From JAISFI01 sp031553775 (GTDB lineage Bacteria > Bacteroidota > Bacteroidia > Bacteroidales > Azobacteroidaceae), in the NCBI GenBank assembly GCA_031553775.1, contig JAVBLA010000047.1, forward strand, positions 1 through 64,000: a stretch of 64,000 nt of DNA. The letters are read 5' to 3'. The notes beneath the pieces were generated by a model. The model was not told the DNA's origin and ran no database searches. It saw only the letters and a program-made list of their open reading frames with translations. Below, in pieces: positions 17,801 through 25,629 of the stretch (positions within the stretch are counted from its first letter, which is position 1; every line of letters starts with the position of its first letter). A program made the position numbers and the translations under genes.

Positions 17801-18147
17801 AAGTGCATATTCTTGTTGTATTGGTTGGTATTTTGGCGGTTTTTTCTTCTGTTTCTGTGTGTGCTCAGGAAGAATCAAAAACGGCTATTGTTTATTTTTA
17901 TGTGGATGGGATGAATTGTGAGAATTGCCAGGCCCGGGTGGAAAAGAATATTGTATTTGAAAAAGGGGTGACTGATTTGAAATGCGAATTGTCTTCCAAA
18001 ATGGTAATGGTGAGTTATAAAAAGGATAAGACCAATCCGGAAAAATTGGCAAAAGCTTTTAAGAAGATTAAGCTGCCGGTTAAGGAAGTGCCGGTAATCG
18101 AAGATGAAAAGAAAGTAGATGCTGTATCCGATTCCATAAAATCTTAG
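17764..18147 (+). CDS. Secreted heavy-metal-associated (HMA) domain protein
   Basis: A small exported metal-binding protein. An HMA fold is clear from VYFYVDGMNCENCQARVEKNI, which holds the GMxCxxC copper-type site, followed by the typical beta-alpha-beta spacing. The C-terminus is a short charged tail. The ATG at 17764 makes the first 13 residues out of heptamer repeat (KFSIFNFQFSI); a GTG at 17803 gives a cleaner signal peptide (VHILVVLVGILAVFSSVSVCA) and may be the real start. It is 30 bases after the receptor and 6 bases before the SMP-30 gene, so the three are likely cotranscribed. A periplasmic metal chaperone for the receptor is the simplest idea. Confidence 0.82.
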   Translation: MKFSIFNFQFSIKVHILVVLVGILAVFSSVSVCAQEESKTAIVYFYVDGMNCENCQARVEKNIVFEKGVTDLKCELSSKMVMVSYKKDKTNPEKLAKAFKKIKLPVKEVPVIEDEKKVDAVSDSIKS

Positions 18148-18153
18148 AATCGC

Positions 18154-19107
18154 ATGAAACATCTGTTGCCGGGTATTTTATTTGCCCTGTTATTTCCGCT
18201 GCATGCATTGTATGCTGCCGATCCCCGAGTTGTTACTGCCGAATTACTCTTTCGTGCTGAAGCTGTTACCGGTGAAGGTTCCATCTGGCATCCGGGAAGA
18301 CAATCTTTGTTCTGGGTGGATATAGAAGGAAAAACCTTATATGAATATCTTCCGGACCAAAAAAAATGTAATCATTGGGCGTTCGACAGGATGGTTTCTA
18401 CTGTAGTTCCTGAAACGGATAGTACGGTAGTGGTCGCTTTACAGGATGAGATTGTCCGTGTATCCCTTCCGACCGGGGCGGTAAACTCAATAGCCCGTAT
18501 TTCTGATCATGAAGGAATGCATCGTTGTAATGATGGGAAATGCGATCCGTCAGGGCGACTTTGGGTGGGTACGATGGTACTGCGTGGACCTAAAAAAACA
18601 GCGGGATTATATACTGTTTTACCCGATGGAACACTTACCCTTCAGTGGGATAGTGTGGCTATTTCCAATGGTATTGTATGGTCATCCGACCGGAAATATA
18701 TGTATTATAATGATACACCTACCCGCCGGATCGCCCGTTTCCGGTATGATGATCAATTGGGCCGGATCGAATATGACGGCGTTGCCGTACATATACCTCC
18801 CGGTACAGGAGGACCCGACGGCATGTCGATCGATTCGGAAGGGAACCTTTGGGTGGCGCAATGGGGTGGTTTCGGGGTGTATTGTTACAACCCCCATACC
18901 GGAGAACTGATTGCTAAAGTAGAAGTTCCCGTTCCTCATGTGGCTTCCTGTGCTTTCGGCGGAGAAAATTCAGATGAATTATATATAACCACAGCCCGTG
19001 CCGGTTTATCGGAAGAAAAGTTGGCTCGATATCCTTTGAGTGGTAGCCTTTTTATTTGTAAGCCGGGGGTGAAGGGAGTGAGGACTAATTATTTCGGGAT
19101 TCCCTGA
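18154..19107 (+). CDS. Exported SMP-30/gluconolactonase-family protein
   Basis: A 317-residue six-bladed beta-propeller of the SMP-30/regucalcin/LRE family with a signal peptide (MKHLLPGILFALLFPLHALYA). The metal and substrate residues are in place: Glu in GEGSIWHPGRQSLFWVD, Asn and Asp in CNDGKCDPSGRLWVGTM and SNGIVWSSDRKYMYYND, and Asp in PDGMSIDSEGNLWVAQWGG. Family members are Ca(II)- or Zn(II)-dependent lactonases. Its place 6 bases after the HMA gene suggests coexpression with metal uptake, though a sugar-lactone role is also possible. The stop codon lies within a hairpin. Confidence 0.88.
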   Translation: MKHLLPGILFALLFPLHALYAADPRVVTAELLFRAEAVTGEGSIWHPGRQSLFWVDIEGKTLYEYLPDQKKCNHWAFDRMVSTVVPETDSTVVVALQDEIVRVSLPTGAVNSIARISDHEGMHRCNDGKCDPSGRLWVGTMVLRGPKKTAGLYTVLPDGTLTLQWDSVAISNGIVWSSDRKYMYYNDTPTRRIARFRYDDQLGRIEYDGVAVHIPPGTGGPDGMSIDSEGNLWVAQWGGFGVYCYNPHTGELIAKVEVPVPHVASCAFGGENSDELYITTARAGLSEEKLARYPLSGSLFICKPGVKGVRTNYFGIP

Positions 19108-19134
19108 GATTCTGAAAAGAAACAGGAAATCCCG
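19095..19134. terminator. Hairpin at convergent gene ends, weak terminator candidate
   Basis: CGGGATTCCCTG (19095-19106) faces CAGGAAATCCCG (19123-19134), a stem of about 11 pairs with one offset. It sits between convergent genes, but there is no T run after it on the plus strand, so intrinsic termination is doubtful. Confidence 0.35.
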
Positions 19135-19146
19135 AAAAAACCTGAT

Positions 19147-19371
19147 TTACGGGCAACCGTTATCATCAATTATTATTTCAAATTCAGCTCCTGATTTTAC
19201 TTCAAAATCATTATTCAATTCAATCTCTTTGGCTTTATAGATAGTATTACCCGTATTTATAACCTGATTAGACGTGATTTTTTGAATAGCCGGTGCGATT
19301 TGGGCATTCATTTTTCCCATACATAAGACCGTAATGAAAAACACTGAAAATATAAATTTTACTTTTTTCAT
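19147..19371 (-). CDS. Small secreted protein of unknown function
   Basis: A 74-residue protein with a signal peptide ending near MNAQ. The mature part of about 50 residues (NTGNTIYKAKEIELNNDFEVKSG) has the repeating pattern found in the short beta-stacked modules that Bacteroidota add to surface proteins (sometimes named 3-coathanger stack). It has no catalytic motif. Its ATG overlaps the stop of the upstream T9SS-cargo gene by 4 bases, so translation is probably coupled. I do not recognise a specific function. Confidence 0.65.
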   Translation of the reverse strand: MKKVKFIFSVFFITVLCMGKMNAQIAPAIQKITSNQVINTGNTIYKAKEIELNNDFEVKSGAEFEIIIDDNGCP

Positions 19372-20117
19372 GGTACAATGTATTTGATAGTGTATGATTT
19401 ATCGTTTATCTCTATTTTACATATAAAAATATTCCCTGTTAAAGCAGGACGATAACTATTGGATGTTGTAGTGGTTTTATATATTATTTTTCCGGATAAA
19501 TCATAAAACGTGAGTTTTATTGTTTCGTTTCCTCCGTTCTCAAAGAAAATAGTGCCATCCCGTTGATAGATATTGTTGCTTGTATTGAGCGATTGAATTG
19601 AAGTTGAATTTAATAATTCTTGAAACTCCTCCCATGATATAGTCGCTTCGTTCCAAAAATTTCCCCAAGGAAAAAAAATGCGTCCGGTTACGAAACCATT
19701 CGATAATTTAAGTACAGAAGATGCACATGCTATTGTTGTATAATCACCAAAAACTTCAAGACAGTTTTCAAAAAAGACAGGAACTATTAACATAATTAAT
19801 GTGTCATTTTCCTCGTATTGAGTGATGATATCCCATCTTTCAGTCGTCATACAACCAGGACCGGGATCGCCCCACCCCCAAACAAAAATCAATGAGTCAT
19901 CAACAAAATTTCCTTTCAAATCTTCAATGACTTTGATTGTGCGTCCATACTCAAATACATCCAAAGCCACGCCTTTAATAAAGAAACATTTATCGCTTTT
20001 TTTGCTCGACAAGTAGTTATCTATAAATGCTCTTTCCTCACAATCTGCATATGAATACACCGAAAATAGTGACAAAATACTTATTAGTATTGCATTTAAA
20101 ATATCTCCTTTCATCAC
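19368..20117 (-). CDS. Secreted protein with probable T9SS C-terminal sorting domain
   Basis: A 249-residue exported protein: signal (GDILNAILISILSLFSVYSYA), a Cys-containing body of about 150 residues (VWGWGDPGPGCMTTERW is its most distinctive part), and a C-terminal 75 residues shaped like a type A T9SS sorting domain (LTFYDLSGKIIYKTTT, then NIFICKIEINDKSYTIKYIVP). Such domains direct cargo through the T9SS and are removed at the surface. The body resembles no enzyme that I recognise. It is the middle gene of a three-gene minus-strand set starting at 20507. Confidence 0.7.
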   Translation of the reverse strand: MMKGDILNAILISILSLFSVYSYADCEERAFIDNYLSSKKSDKCFFIKGVALDVFEYGRTIKVIEDLKGNFVDDSLIFVWGWGDPGPGCMTTERWDIITQYEENDTLIMLIVPVFFENCLEVFGDYTTIACASSVLKLSNGFVTGRIFFPWGNFWNEATISWEEFQELLNSTSIQSLNTSNNIYQRDGTIFFENGGNETIKLTFYDLSGKIIYKTTTTSNSYRPALTGNIFICKIEINDKSYTIKYIVP

Positions 20118-20129
20118 ACACTTCCTTTC

Positions 20130-20507
20130 TTACTTTGTTAAAATCATTCGTTTCGTATCCACCTCATTCCTATTGGCAATGAGCGAGTATATGTACATGC
20201 CCGGTTGTAATTCCGAAGCATATAAGACCAGGCTTCCGGAATTATCTGCCGGATAACATTTTAGCAATGCTCCCTGCATGTCAAAAATGCAAATAGAAGC
20301 TTGTTTGACATCATCAGGGAGGAAATAACGGATCTCTGTTTGAGTGTTGAACGGATTTGGAGTGTTTTGAAAAAGCTTACATCCTATTGGTGCTTCCGAG
20401 TAGAATGTTGCAATAGCTGTTGATTTAGGTGGTTCTACCTTAATTTGCGCGTTTAAAACCAAAGGGAATGCCGAAAAAACAATGAAAAAAAATCCGATGT
20501 TTTTCAT
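20130..20507 (-). CDS. Minimal T9SS sorting-domain protein with almost no cargo
   Basis: A 125-residue protein with signal peptide (MKNIGFFFIVFSAFPLVLNAQ), about 20 linker residues, then a complete type A sorting domain: LFQNTPNPFNTQTEIRYFLP, ICIFDMQGALL, and the ending PGMYIYSLIANRNEVDTKRM. In known T9SS cargo this domain follows a large passenger. Here there is virtually none, so it may act as a decoy, a carrier for a partner, or be the remnant of a larger gene. It is first of three cotranscribed genes and has a well-formed promoter about 90 bases upstream. Confidence 0.85.
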   Translation of the reverse strand: MKNIGFFFIVFSAFPLVLNAQIKVEPPKSTAIATFYSEAPIGCKLFQNTPNPFNTQTEIRYFLPDDVKQASICIFDMQGALLKCYPADNSGSLVLYASELQPGMYIYSLIANRNEVDTKRMILTK

Positions 20508-20593
20508 GACTTAATCAAATTAGCGAGTTTGAAAAATAATTTATATATACTAATAGCAATTATTATCACTATATATTTTTTTATGCTATTTTG

Positions 20594-20624
20594 CAAATAT
20601 AAACTATTTTTTTCCTGAATCCAA
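20594..20624 (-). promoter_or_regulatory. Promoter of the small secreted-protein operon
   Basis: On the minus strand TTG (20622-20624), a spacer of exactly 20 bases, and TATATTTG (20594-20601) match the Bacteroidota -33/-7 promoter. The leader to the ATG at 20507 would be about 80 bases. Confidence 0.65.
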
Positions 20625-20848
20625 TTGTTTTGAAAGTTTTTTTATTTAATAAAAACTTATTATTATCAATATTAATGTTGATGCAAAATCTGATTCAATT
20701 AAATAAAAATACTCCATACAATTTTATGCTAACTCCAATTTTTCACCTCATCAATATTCACAATTTTCAAGAAACCCACACCTAAAATCCGGAAGTGAAC
20801 CAATAGATGGAAACAATCGGTAAATTTATTTAAACTTTTTTTTTATTC

Positions 20849-20880
20849 TTTGTTTTCTTTTGAGATAAATATTATCTTTG
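20849..20880 (+). promoter_or_regulatory. Promoter of the ATP synthase operon
   Basis: TTTG (20849-20852), 20 bases, then TATCTTTG (20873-20880): a textbook Bacteroidota housekeeping promoter. Transcription would start near 20887, so the upstream ATG at 20850 cannot be the atpD start. Confidence 0.75.
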
Positions 20881-20903
20881 CAAGTCAAAAAAAAATTAAC
20901 TCC

Positions 20904-22406
20904 ATGTCTGCATATTTCGGAAAAATTTCTCAGGTAATCGGTCCTGTGGTGGACGTCTCTTATGAAGCCGGAAGAAAAAGCCTTCCCAAAATCCGGGAAG
21001 CTTTGAAAGTGAACCGTTTGGATGGTAAAGTATTGGTGCTGGAAGTCCAGCAGCATATCGGTGAAAATACCGTGCGTACCGTTGCAATGGACTCTACCGA
21101 TGGTTTACAGCGGGGAATGAAAGTGGAAAATTCGGGAGCACCGATTTCCATGCCGGTTGGCGACCAGGTCAAAGGCCGTTTGTTGAATGTGATCGGTAAT
21201 ACCATCGATGGCATGAAAACAGTCGATTACAGTCAGACTGCCCCTATTCACCGCGATCCTCCTAAATTTGAAGATCTGTCGACTTCCACGGAAGTGCTTT
21301 TCACCGGAATCAAAGTGATCGATTTGCTGGCTCCTTATGTTAAAGGAGGAAAGATCGGTCTGTTCGGTGGGGCCGGTGTGGGTAAGACGGTATTGATCAT
21401 GGAGTTGATCAACAATATTGCTAAAAAACACAATGGTTTCTCCGTTTTTGCAGGAGTAGGAGAGCGTACCCGTGAAGGGAACGACCTGCTTCGCGAAATG
21501 ATAGAATCAGGTGTGATCAGATACGGAAAAGAGTTTAAGGAAGCCATGGACCGCGGCGAGTGGGATTTGTCAAAGATCGATTATGACGAATTGGCTAAAT
21601 CGCAGGCTACCCTTGTTTTCGGTCAGATGAACGAACCTCCGGGAGCTCGTTCTTCAGTGGCCTTGTCGGGACTTACCATTGCGGAGTCTTTCCGGGATAT
21701 GGGAGGTAGCGGCCGGGATATCCTTTTCTTTATCGATAATATTTTCCGTTTCACGCAAGCCGGTTCGGAGGTGTCCGCTCTATTGGGCCGTATGCCTTCC
21801 GCTGTGGGGTATCAGCCTACACTCGCTACGGAAATGGGTATGATGCAGGAGCGTATTACTTCAACCAAACACGGTTCGATCACTTCTGTTCAGGCTATTT
21901 ATGTGCCGGCGGACGACTTGACCGACCCTGCGCCTGCAACGACTTTCTCCCACTTGGATGCCACTACCGTATTGAACCGTAAAATATCGGAATTAGGTAT
22001 TTATCCTGCGGTGGATCCCCTGGACTCGAATTCCAGGATACTGGATCCTAATGTTGTGGGACAAGACCATTACAATACCGCTCAGCGTGTAGTACAGCTG
22101 TTGCAACGTTATAAAGAGTTGCAGGATATCATTGCTATTTTAGGTATGGAAGAACTTTCCGATTCCGATAAGTTAGTGGTGAACCGGGCCCGTCGCGTAC
22201 AACGTTTCCTTTCCCAGCCGTTCTTTATGGCAGAAGCCTTCTCCGGAGTACCGGGTGTGATGGTTACCATCGAAGATACGATCAGGGGTTTTAACATGAT
22301 CATGGACGGGGAAGTAGACGACTTGCCCGAGCAGGCCTTCCTCAATGTCGGAACAATCGAAGATGCAAGAGAAAAAGCAGCGTTGTTAAAGGCACAACAT
22401 AACTGA
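20904..22406 (+). CDS. atpD: F-type ATP synthase subunit beta
   Basis: The catalytic beta subunit of F1. The 500-residue product starts at MSAYFGKISQVIGPVVDV; the ATG at 20904 is downstream of the promoter, unlike the ATG at 20850. The P-loop GGAGVGKT is residues 155-162, the catalytic glutamate lies in AGVGERTREGNDL, and the DELSEED-equivalent is ILGMEELSDSDK. It is the first gene of the operon, as is usual in Bacteroidota but not in most other phyla, where alpha precedes gamma and beta. The stop overlaps the atpC start by one base (TGATG). Confidence 0.98.
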   Translation: MSAYFGKISQVIGPVVDVSYEAGRKSLPKIREALKVNRLDGKVLVLEVQQHIGENTVRTVAMDSTDGLQRGMKVENSGAPISMPVGDQVKGRLLNVIGNTIDGMKTVDYSQTAPIHRDPPKFEDLSTSTEVLFTGIKVIDLLAPYVKGGKIGLFGGAGVGKTVLIMELINNIAKKHNGFSVFAGVGERTREGNDLLREMIESGVIRYGKEFKEAMDRGEWDLSKIDYDELAKSQATLVFGQMNEPPGARSSVALSGLTIAESFRDMGGSGRDILFFIDNIFRFTQAGSEVSALLGRMPSAVGYQPTLATEMGMMQERITSTKHGSITSVQAIYVPADDLTDPAPATTFSHLDATTVLNRKISELGIYPAVDPLDSNSRILDPNVVGQDHYNTAQRVVQLLQRYKELQDIIAILGMEELSDSDKLVVNRARRVQRFLSQPFFMAEAFSGVPGVMVTIEDTIRGFNMIMDGEVDDLPEQAFLNVGTIEDAREKAALLKAQHN

Positions 22407-22690
22407 TGAAATTAGAAGTCATATCCCCCGAAGCCACTCTTTTCTCCGGAGAAGTGGAGTTGGTAACTTTACCAGGTATTTCCGGTAGTTTTACCATATT
22501 GCCCGCCCATGCTCCTATCATATCGGCACTGGAAAAAGGCAAACTGATCTGGCAGGAAAAAGGCAGGGAAAAAGAAGAATGGCTGATAGAAGGCGGTTTT
22601 GTGGAGATGAAAAATAATATAGTTTCGGTCTGTATAGAAGGAATAGTGACAGATATATGGAAAAAAACGGAGCAATTCTGGGGGCAATAA
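22406..22690 (+). CDS. atpC: F-type ATP synthase subunit epsilon, short form
   Basis: A 94-residue epsilon subunit of the F1 central stalk. It contains the N-terminal beta-sandwich (MKLEVISPEATLFSGEVELVTLPG, GSFTILPAHAPIISALEKG) but ends before the two-helix C-terminal domain that inhibits ATP hydrolysis in E. coli and Bacillus. The short form means that type of inhibition is probably absent. Its last 34 bases overlap the next gene in another frame. Confidence 0.93.
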   Translation: MKLEVISPEATLFSGEVELVTLPGISGSFTILPAHAPIISALEKGKLIWQEKGREKEEWLIEGGFVEMKNNIVSVCIEGIVTDIWKKTEQFWGQ

Positions 22691-23052
22691 TCGCCATACT
22701 GGGGATAAGCATGTACGGGTTCCTGTATTGGGTACTTCCTGCGTATTATCCTGCCTGGTACTGGCTGATTCCGGCTTTCTTTTTCCTGAATGCCTGTCTG
22801 TTGTCTTTTATTATTGCAAGATCTGAAGCTAGAGGAGAACGATTTTCTGTAAAAAAATATATGATACCGAAGATGTTTAAAACATTCGGTTCGCTGATGA
22901 TAGTTGTTCTCTGTTTTATTTTTACCAGGGTAAATGCAATCAGTTTCACATTGGTATTGGCATTATTTTATTTGCTTTATACCCTGCAGGAAACACGGAT
23001 TTTATTACAATTGAATAAGGAAGATGCAAAAAATGCACAAAAAAAGAAGTAA
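22657..23052 (+). CDS. Four-helix membrane protein of the atp operon, AtpI-like by position
   Basis: A 131-residue protein with four clear membrane helices (roughly residues 6-28, 32-52, 76-94, 96-114) and a basic C-terminus (NAQKKK). It lies between epsilon and subunit a, overlaps both genes (34 bases with atpC, 29 with atpB), and so is surely coexpressed. Position and topology suggest an AtpI-type helper for c-ring assembly, but I cannot identify it by sequence. The ATG at 22657 is the best start in the frame. Confidence 0.75.
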   Translation: MEKNGAILGAIIAILGISMYGFLYWVLPAYYPAWYWLIPAFFFLNACLLSFIIARSEARGERFSVKKYMIPKMFKTFGSLMIVVLCFIFTRVNAISFTLVLALFYLLYTLQETRILLQLNKEDAKNAQKKK

Positions 23053-24136
23053 CATATTCACTGTCTTGCTGTTGGCTCTGATACTGTGCTTTTCACAGGC
23101 CACTCTTGTGTATGCAGGAGAAGGACACGGAGAAGTGAATGCCAAAGATATTATTTTCAGCCATGTGGGCGATGCCTATGATTGGCATATATGCACAATA
23201 GGGCACCATCATATTTCTATTCCGCTTCCGGTGATTGTAAAAAGTGAGGACCGGGGCTGGTTTGTCTTTTCGTCTTCCAGATTGTCTCATGGCGAAAGTT
23301 ACGAAGGTTTTTCATTTTCGCCTGCTGAAGGAAAATATCCCGGAAAAGTAGTGGAAATAGATGCTGCAGGAGAAGAGATTCGTCCCCTGGATTTGTCATT
23401 TACAAAAAATGCGGCTTCCATTCTGTTTTCCTGTATCTTGTTGCTGTCTATTTTCCTGACGATGGCTAAAGGATACCGGAAAGAACCCCTGAAAGGACGG
23501 AAAGGTTTCTCCGGTGCCATGGAAATGCTGGTATTATTCATTTATGACGATTTGATCAAGCCGTCTGTAGGAAAGGATTATAAAAAATTTGCCCCTTACC
23601 TGCTTACTGCTTTTTTCTTTATATTTATCAATAACCTTCTGGGTTTGATCCCTCTTTTCCCGGGGGGAGCTAATGTGACCGGTAATATTGCCGTAACTCT
23701 GGTTTTGGCCCTGATTACATTTATTATCACCAATTGTTTTGGAACAAAAGAGTATTGGAAAGAAATTTTCTGGCCGGATGTTCCTTCCTGGTTGAAAGTT
23801 CCGGTGCCTCTAATGCCGGTTGTGGAAATTATTGGAATGATTACCAAACCGTTTGCCCTGATGATGCGTTTGTTTGCGAATATGTTGGCGGGTCACATGA
23901 TTGTATTGGTATTGATGAGTCTGATTTTTATTTTTACAGCCATGATGGGGGTGATAGCAGGAAGCGCAGTTGCGGTAATTTCTATTCTGTTCTCCATCTT
24001 TATGATATTGATCGATGTTCTGGTCTGTTTTATCCAGGCATATGTTTTTACCATGTTGTCTGCTATTTTTATCGGTATGGCAAGGGTGGAACCGCATCAT
24101 CATAAAAAAGAAATTTCAAGTGAAGTTCATTCGTAA
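23024..24136 (+). CDS. atpB: F-type ATP synthase subunit a
   Basis: The membrane half-channel subunit that faces the c ring. The essential arginine is Arg282 in TKPFALMMRLFANMLAGH. At 370 residues it is much longer than E. coli subunit a because of a periplasmic N-terminal extension: a signal-like helix (IFTVLLLALILCFSQATLVYA) followed by about 100 polar residues rich in His (WHICTIGHHHISIPLP). This extension is usual in Bacteroidota. The start overlaps the preceding gene; an ATG at 23033 is an alternative. Confidence 0.95.
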   Translation: MQKMHKKRSNIFTVLLLALILCFSQATLVYAGEGHGEVNAKDIIFSHVGDAYDWHICTIGHHHISIPLPVIVKSEDRGWFVFSSSRLSHGESYEGFSFSPAEGKYPGKVVEIDAAGEEIRPLDLSFTKNAASILFSCILLLSIFLTMAKGYRKEPLKGRKGFSGAMEMLVLFIYDDLIKPSVGKDYKKFAPYLLTAFFFIFINNLLGLIPLFPGGANVTGNIAVTLVLALITFIITNCFGTKEYWKEIFWPDVPSWLKVPVPLMPVVEIIGMITKPFALMMRLFANMLAGHMIVLVLMSLIFIFTAMMGVIAGSAVAVISILFSIFMILIDVLVCFIQAYVFTMLSAIFIGMARVEPHHHKKEISSEVHS

Positions 24137-24164
24137 TTTATGTACAATTTAAAATAAAGTAATT

Positions 24165-24419
24165 ATGTTATTAACAGTATTATTACAAGCAGCAGCCGGA
24201 GCCGGTCTGGCGAAATTCGGAGCATGTTTTGGTGCCGGTTTGGCAGTATTGGGCGCAGGATTGGGAATCGGACGTATCGGTGGACAAGCTATGGAAGCTA
24301 TGGCACGTCAACCGGAAGCTATCGGAGACCTCAGAAGTAACATGATCGTGGCAGCGGCTTTGATCGAAGGGGTTGCTTTCTTCGCCATTATTGTTTGTGC
24401 ACTGGCATTTTTCCTGTAA
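24165..24419 (+). CDS. atpE: F-type ATP synthase subunit c
   Basis: An 84-residue two-helix proteolipid of the rotor ring. Helix 1 has the glycine-rich packing face (GAGLAVLGAGLGIGRIGG), the polar loop is ARQPEA, and the ion-binding carboxylate is Glu68 in AALIEGVAFFAIIV. The Gly-Val after Glu68, rather than the Ser/Thr set used by sodium-binding rings, favours protons, though sequence alone does not settle it. Spacing to atpB is 28 bases and to atpF 12 bases. Confidence 0.97.
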   Translation: MLLTVLLQAAAGAGLAKFGACFGAGLAVLGAGLGIGRIGGQAMEAMARQPEAIGDLRSNMIVAAALIEGVAFFAIIVCALAFFL

Positions 24420-24431
24420 AAAATCGTAATA

Positions 24432-24923
24432 ATGGAACTGTTTACTCCCGAAGTCGGACTTTTATTCTGGATGCTGATTGCATTTTTGTTTGTATTTTTT
24501 GTACTGGCAAAATATGCATGGCCGTCCATTATCAAAGGTGTGGATGAGCGGGGAAAGTTTATCGACGATTCCATCGAATCTGCCAAGCAGGCCAATGAAC
24601 AACTGGCCGGTATCAAAGTAGAAGGGGATCGATTGATTGCTGAAGCCCGCGAAAAACAACTGCAACTGTTGCAGGAAGCATCCGATATGCGCGACGAATT
24701 GATCCGGGAAGCCAAACAGCAGGCAACAGTGGAAGCCGAAAAAATCAAACAATCGGCTACAGCTGCCATTCAACGGGAGAAAACGGAAGCAATGAAGGAA
24801 ATCCGTACCCAGGTGGCTTTGCTTTCTGTGGAAATTGCTGAAAAAGTTATCCGGAAAAACCTGGATAACAAACCGGCTCAAATGGAATTGATCGATCAAT
24901 TGCTGGATGAAGCAAAAAACTAA
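24432..24923 (+). CDS. atpF: F-type ATP synthase subunit b
   Basis: The 163-residue peripheral-stalk subunit: one N-terminal membrane helix (EVGLLFWMLIAFLFVFFVLAK, written here to residue 26) followed by a long amphipathic helix rich in Lys, Glu, Gln and Ala that dimerises and contacts delta. Only one b gene is present, so the stalk is a homodimer. The stop is followed at once by a left-handed heptamer repeat tract and an 84-base gap before atpH, the first gap in an otherwise tight operon. Confidence 0.96.
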   Translation: MELFTPEVGLLFWMLIAFLFVFFVLAKYAWPSIIKGVDERGKFIDDSIESAKQANEQLAGIKVEGDRLIAEAREKQLQLLQEASDMRDELIREAKQQATVEAEKIKQSATAAIQREKTEAMKEIRTQVALLSVEIAEKVIRKNLDNKPAQMELIDQLLDEAKN

Positions 24924-24957
24924 GAAGTGATAAGTGAAAAACGAAAAGTGAAAAATT
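24924..24957. repeat. Heptamer-repeat tract between atpF and atpH
   Basis: Directly after the atpF stop the bases repeat AAGTGA-type units (AAGTGATAAGTGAAAAACG and onward). Only this one arm is obvious; the rest of the 84-base gap to atpH is AT-rich. Confidence 0.6.
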
Positions 24958-25007
24958 ATCTGATGGTAATTTTATAGCTTTTTGTTTTAGCATTAATTTG
25001 TAAAAAA

Positions 25008-25544
25008 GTGGATTCAGGAAGAATATCAGCCCGCTATGCTAAAGCGGCGTATGAATATGCCGCATCGAAAGGAGAAGAAAAACAGCTTTATGGAGAAATG
25101 AGTACCCTGGCTGATCAATTTTTTTCGTCCGATCTCTTGAAAAGGGTATTGGACGATCCTACGGTGACAGCGGAAAATAAAAAGAAAATCCTGGTTACTG
25201 CCGGTGGAATTACCGTCAGCGACAGTTACGAAAGATTGCTGGAGGTGGTACTTTCCCATAGGCGGGAATCGTATGCCCGGTCGATAGCCCTGATGTATGT
25301 AGAATACTACAGGATAAAACAGGGAATGGTAATCTGTAAACTTGTTACCTCCGAACCCGCTTCCGATGATATGAAAATACGAATGGGACAACTTATCACC
25401 CGGGGGAACGGAAAACAGGTGGATTTCAAAACCCGTACAGATAAGGAAATTATCGGTGGATTTATCCTGAAAGTCGACGATTACCAATTGGATGCCAGCG
25501 TAAAATCGCAATTATATCAATTGAAAAAAGAACTGATGAGTTAG
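25008..25544 (+). CDS. atpH: F-type ATP synthase subunit delta
   Basis: The 178-residue OSCP/delta subunit that ties F1 alpha to the b stalk. The N-terminal helical domain (SGRISARYAKAAYEYAASKG) and the C-terminal beta-alpha part (DKEIIGGFILKVDDYQLDASVKSQLYQLK, here split in meaning at GGFILKVDD) match the family. The best start is GTG at 25008; no ATG is in frame close by. The non-ATG start and the repeat tract ahead of it could lower its translation compared with b, c and alpha. Confidence 0.95.
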   Translation: MDSGRISARYAKAAYEYAASKGEEKQLYGEMSTLADQFFSSDLLKRVLDDPTVTAENKKKILVTAGGITVSDSYERLLEVVLSHRRESYARSIALMYVEYYRIKQGMVICKLVTSEPASDDMKIRMGQLITRGNGKQVDFKTRTDKEIIGGFILKVDDYQLDASVKSQLYQLKKELMS

Positions 25545-25621
25545 AATGAAGAATTAAGAAAAGAGAATGAGTATTTTTTTCATTCTTCATTCTTAATTTT
25601 TCATTCTTCATTCTTAATTAA
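25545..25621. repeat. Inverted heptamer-repeat hairpin between atpH and atpA
   Basis: The left arm (GAATGAAGAATTAAG type, 25547-25571) begins at the atpH stop. The right arm (CATTCTTCATTCTTAAT, twice, 25580-25621) ends 9 bases before the atpA ATG. The arms are complementary around a short T-rich loop, forming a large hairpin that fills the gap. Confidence 0.75.
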
Positions 25622-25629
25622 AAAGAGTT

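Larger units (their letters stand above)
20508..20903. other. AT-rich divergent intergenic region with two promoters
   Basis: This stretch of 396 bases between the sorting-domain gene and atpD holds no gene. It contains one promoter facing left (20594-20624) and one facing right (20849-20880), both listed separately. The middle is very AT-rich with short near-palindromes (for example around 20660-20695) that I cannot assign. Confidence 0.7.

Noticed and set aside
19095..19134. Strong bidirectional terminator
   Set aside because: The stem is good, but neither strand has a T run after it. Listed only with low confidence.
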